From NCBI GenBank assembly GCA_900545075.1, contig UQXT01000119.1:1-5718 (forward strand): DNA of 5,718 nucleotides, written 5' to 3'. The stretch's first letter is position 1. Every line of letters starts with the position of its first letter. Shown here one piece after another: positions 5,515 through 5,718 of this stretch. This DNA is from an uncultured Collinsella sp. (lineage in GTDB: Bacteria > Actinomycetota > Coriobacteriia > Coriobacteriales > Coriobacteriaceae). A program made the position numbers and the translations under genes. The notes below the pieces were generated by a model. That model was given only the letters and a program-made list of their open reading frames with translations, was not told where the DNA came from and made no database searches.

Positions 5515-5558
5515 CTCGTTAAGTATTCCAAACATAAAGTTAATTATTTACATACAGC

Positions 5559-5564
5559 ATAATA
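5559..5564 (-). promoter_or_regulatory. -10 candidate for the HipA-like gene
   Basis: On the minus strand TATTAT matches five of six -10 bases, in the AT-rich stretch 5536-5575. The hexamer 17 bp upstream is T-only, from the terminator tail of the upstream gene, so the -35 is weak. It would give a leader of about 50 nt to the start at 5502. Confidence 0.35.
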
Positions 5565-5581
5565 CTAAACAGACTGAAGCG

Positions 5582-5607
5582 AAAAAAGGCCCGAGCAATC
5601 GGGCCTT
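5582..5607 (-). terminator. Intrinsic terminator of the right-edge gene
   Basis: AAGGCCCGA (5586-5594) pairs perfectly with TCGGGCCTT (5599-5607) around a 4-nt loop. On the minus strand the stem is followed by six T (complement of 5582-5587). A further 6-bp pair, GAGCAA (5609-5614) with TTGCTC (5635-5640), lies between it and the stop codon at 5643. Confidence 0.88.
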
Positions 5608-5642
5608 AGAGCAATTGGTCAGCCGAGTCGCAAGTTGCTCCC

Positions 5643-5718
5643 CTAACGCTGCACGTAGGCGCGGACGAGCTCGTAGGTATTGCGCACGCCGTCGATGTGG
5701 CTGCGCTCGTAGTTGTGG
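5643..5718 (-). CDS. C-terminal end of a probable M42 family metallopeptidase (partial)
   Basis: Only the last 24 codons and the TAG stop (5643-5645) are inside the window; the rest lies beyond 5718. The visible tail begins HNYERSHIDGVRNTYEL and ends VRAYVQR. The H-x-Y-E-R-(T/S)-H motif followed by an amphipathic helix is the pattern I associate with the C-terminus of M42 aminopeptidases, where the last His is a metal ligand. These are cytoplasmic, dinuclear-metal enzymes that trim peptides. Another co-catalytic metallopeptidase family, such as M20, cannot be excluded from so short a segment. It is read in the same direction as the HipA-like gene but separated from it by the terminator at 5582-5607. 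Confidence 0.5.
   Translation of the reverse strand, partial: HNYERSHIDGVRNTYELVRAYVQR

Noticed and set aside
5128..5562. A 144-codon plus-strand frame at the right side
   Set aside because: It is antisense to the HTH and middle region of the HipA-like gene, which has clear domain motifs, and has no recognisable domain of its own.

Overview
The window most likely comes from a GC-rich actinobacterium of the class Coriobacteriia, probably Collinsella or a close relative. This is an inference from the GC-rich coding sequence, the TGCTACAAT-type extended -10 elements and the gene set; no rRNA or other phylogenetic marker is present to prove it.

Layout, left to right. (1) Positions 1-86 hold a short inverted repeat and a terminator for the gene to its right. 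(2) A minus-strand gene for a small YerC/YecD-type TrpR-like repressor (87-386). (3) A 325-bp divergent intergenic region with a good promoter for the repressor gene. (4) A plus-strand gene for a four-helix 'phage holin family' (PF04020/YvlD-type) membrane protein (712-1077), closed by a strong terminator. (5) A minus-strand Rrf2-family regulator with four clustered cysteines (1219-1647), transcribed divergently from (6) cysK, cysteine synthase (1901-2839). (7) A 180-bp gap with three consecutive hairpins, the last a textbook intrinsic terminator, leading to (8) mnmA, the tRNA 2-thiouridylase (3020-4120). (9) Converging on mnmA with only 8 bp between the stops is a minus-strand gene (4129-5502) encoding an N-terminal helix-turn-helix fused to a HipA-like kinase. 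(10) At the right edge lies the last 24 codons of a minus-strand gene, probably an M42 peptidase, with its terminator.

The central block has a sulfur theme. CysK makes cysteine, MnmA places cysteine-derived sulfur on tRNA wobble uridines, and the Rrf2 regulator (the family of CymR and IscR) is positioned to sense cysteine or Fe-S status and control the divergent promoter. The HipA-like gene is the most accessory-looking part: AT-rich upstream region, no tight link to its neighbours, and toxin-like kinase chemistry fused to a DNA-binding domain in a single chain, with no separate HipB-like partner in the window.

No rRNA, tRNA, CRISPR array, insertion sequence or complete mobile element was recognised.
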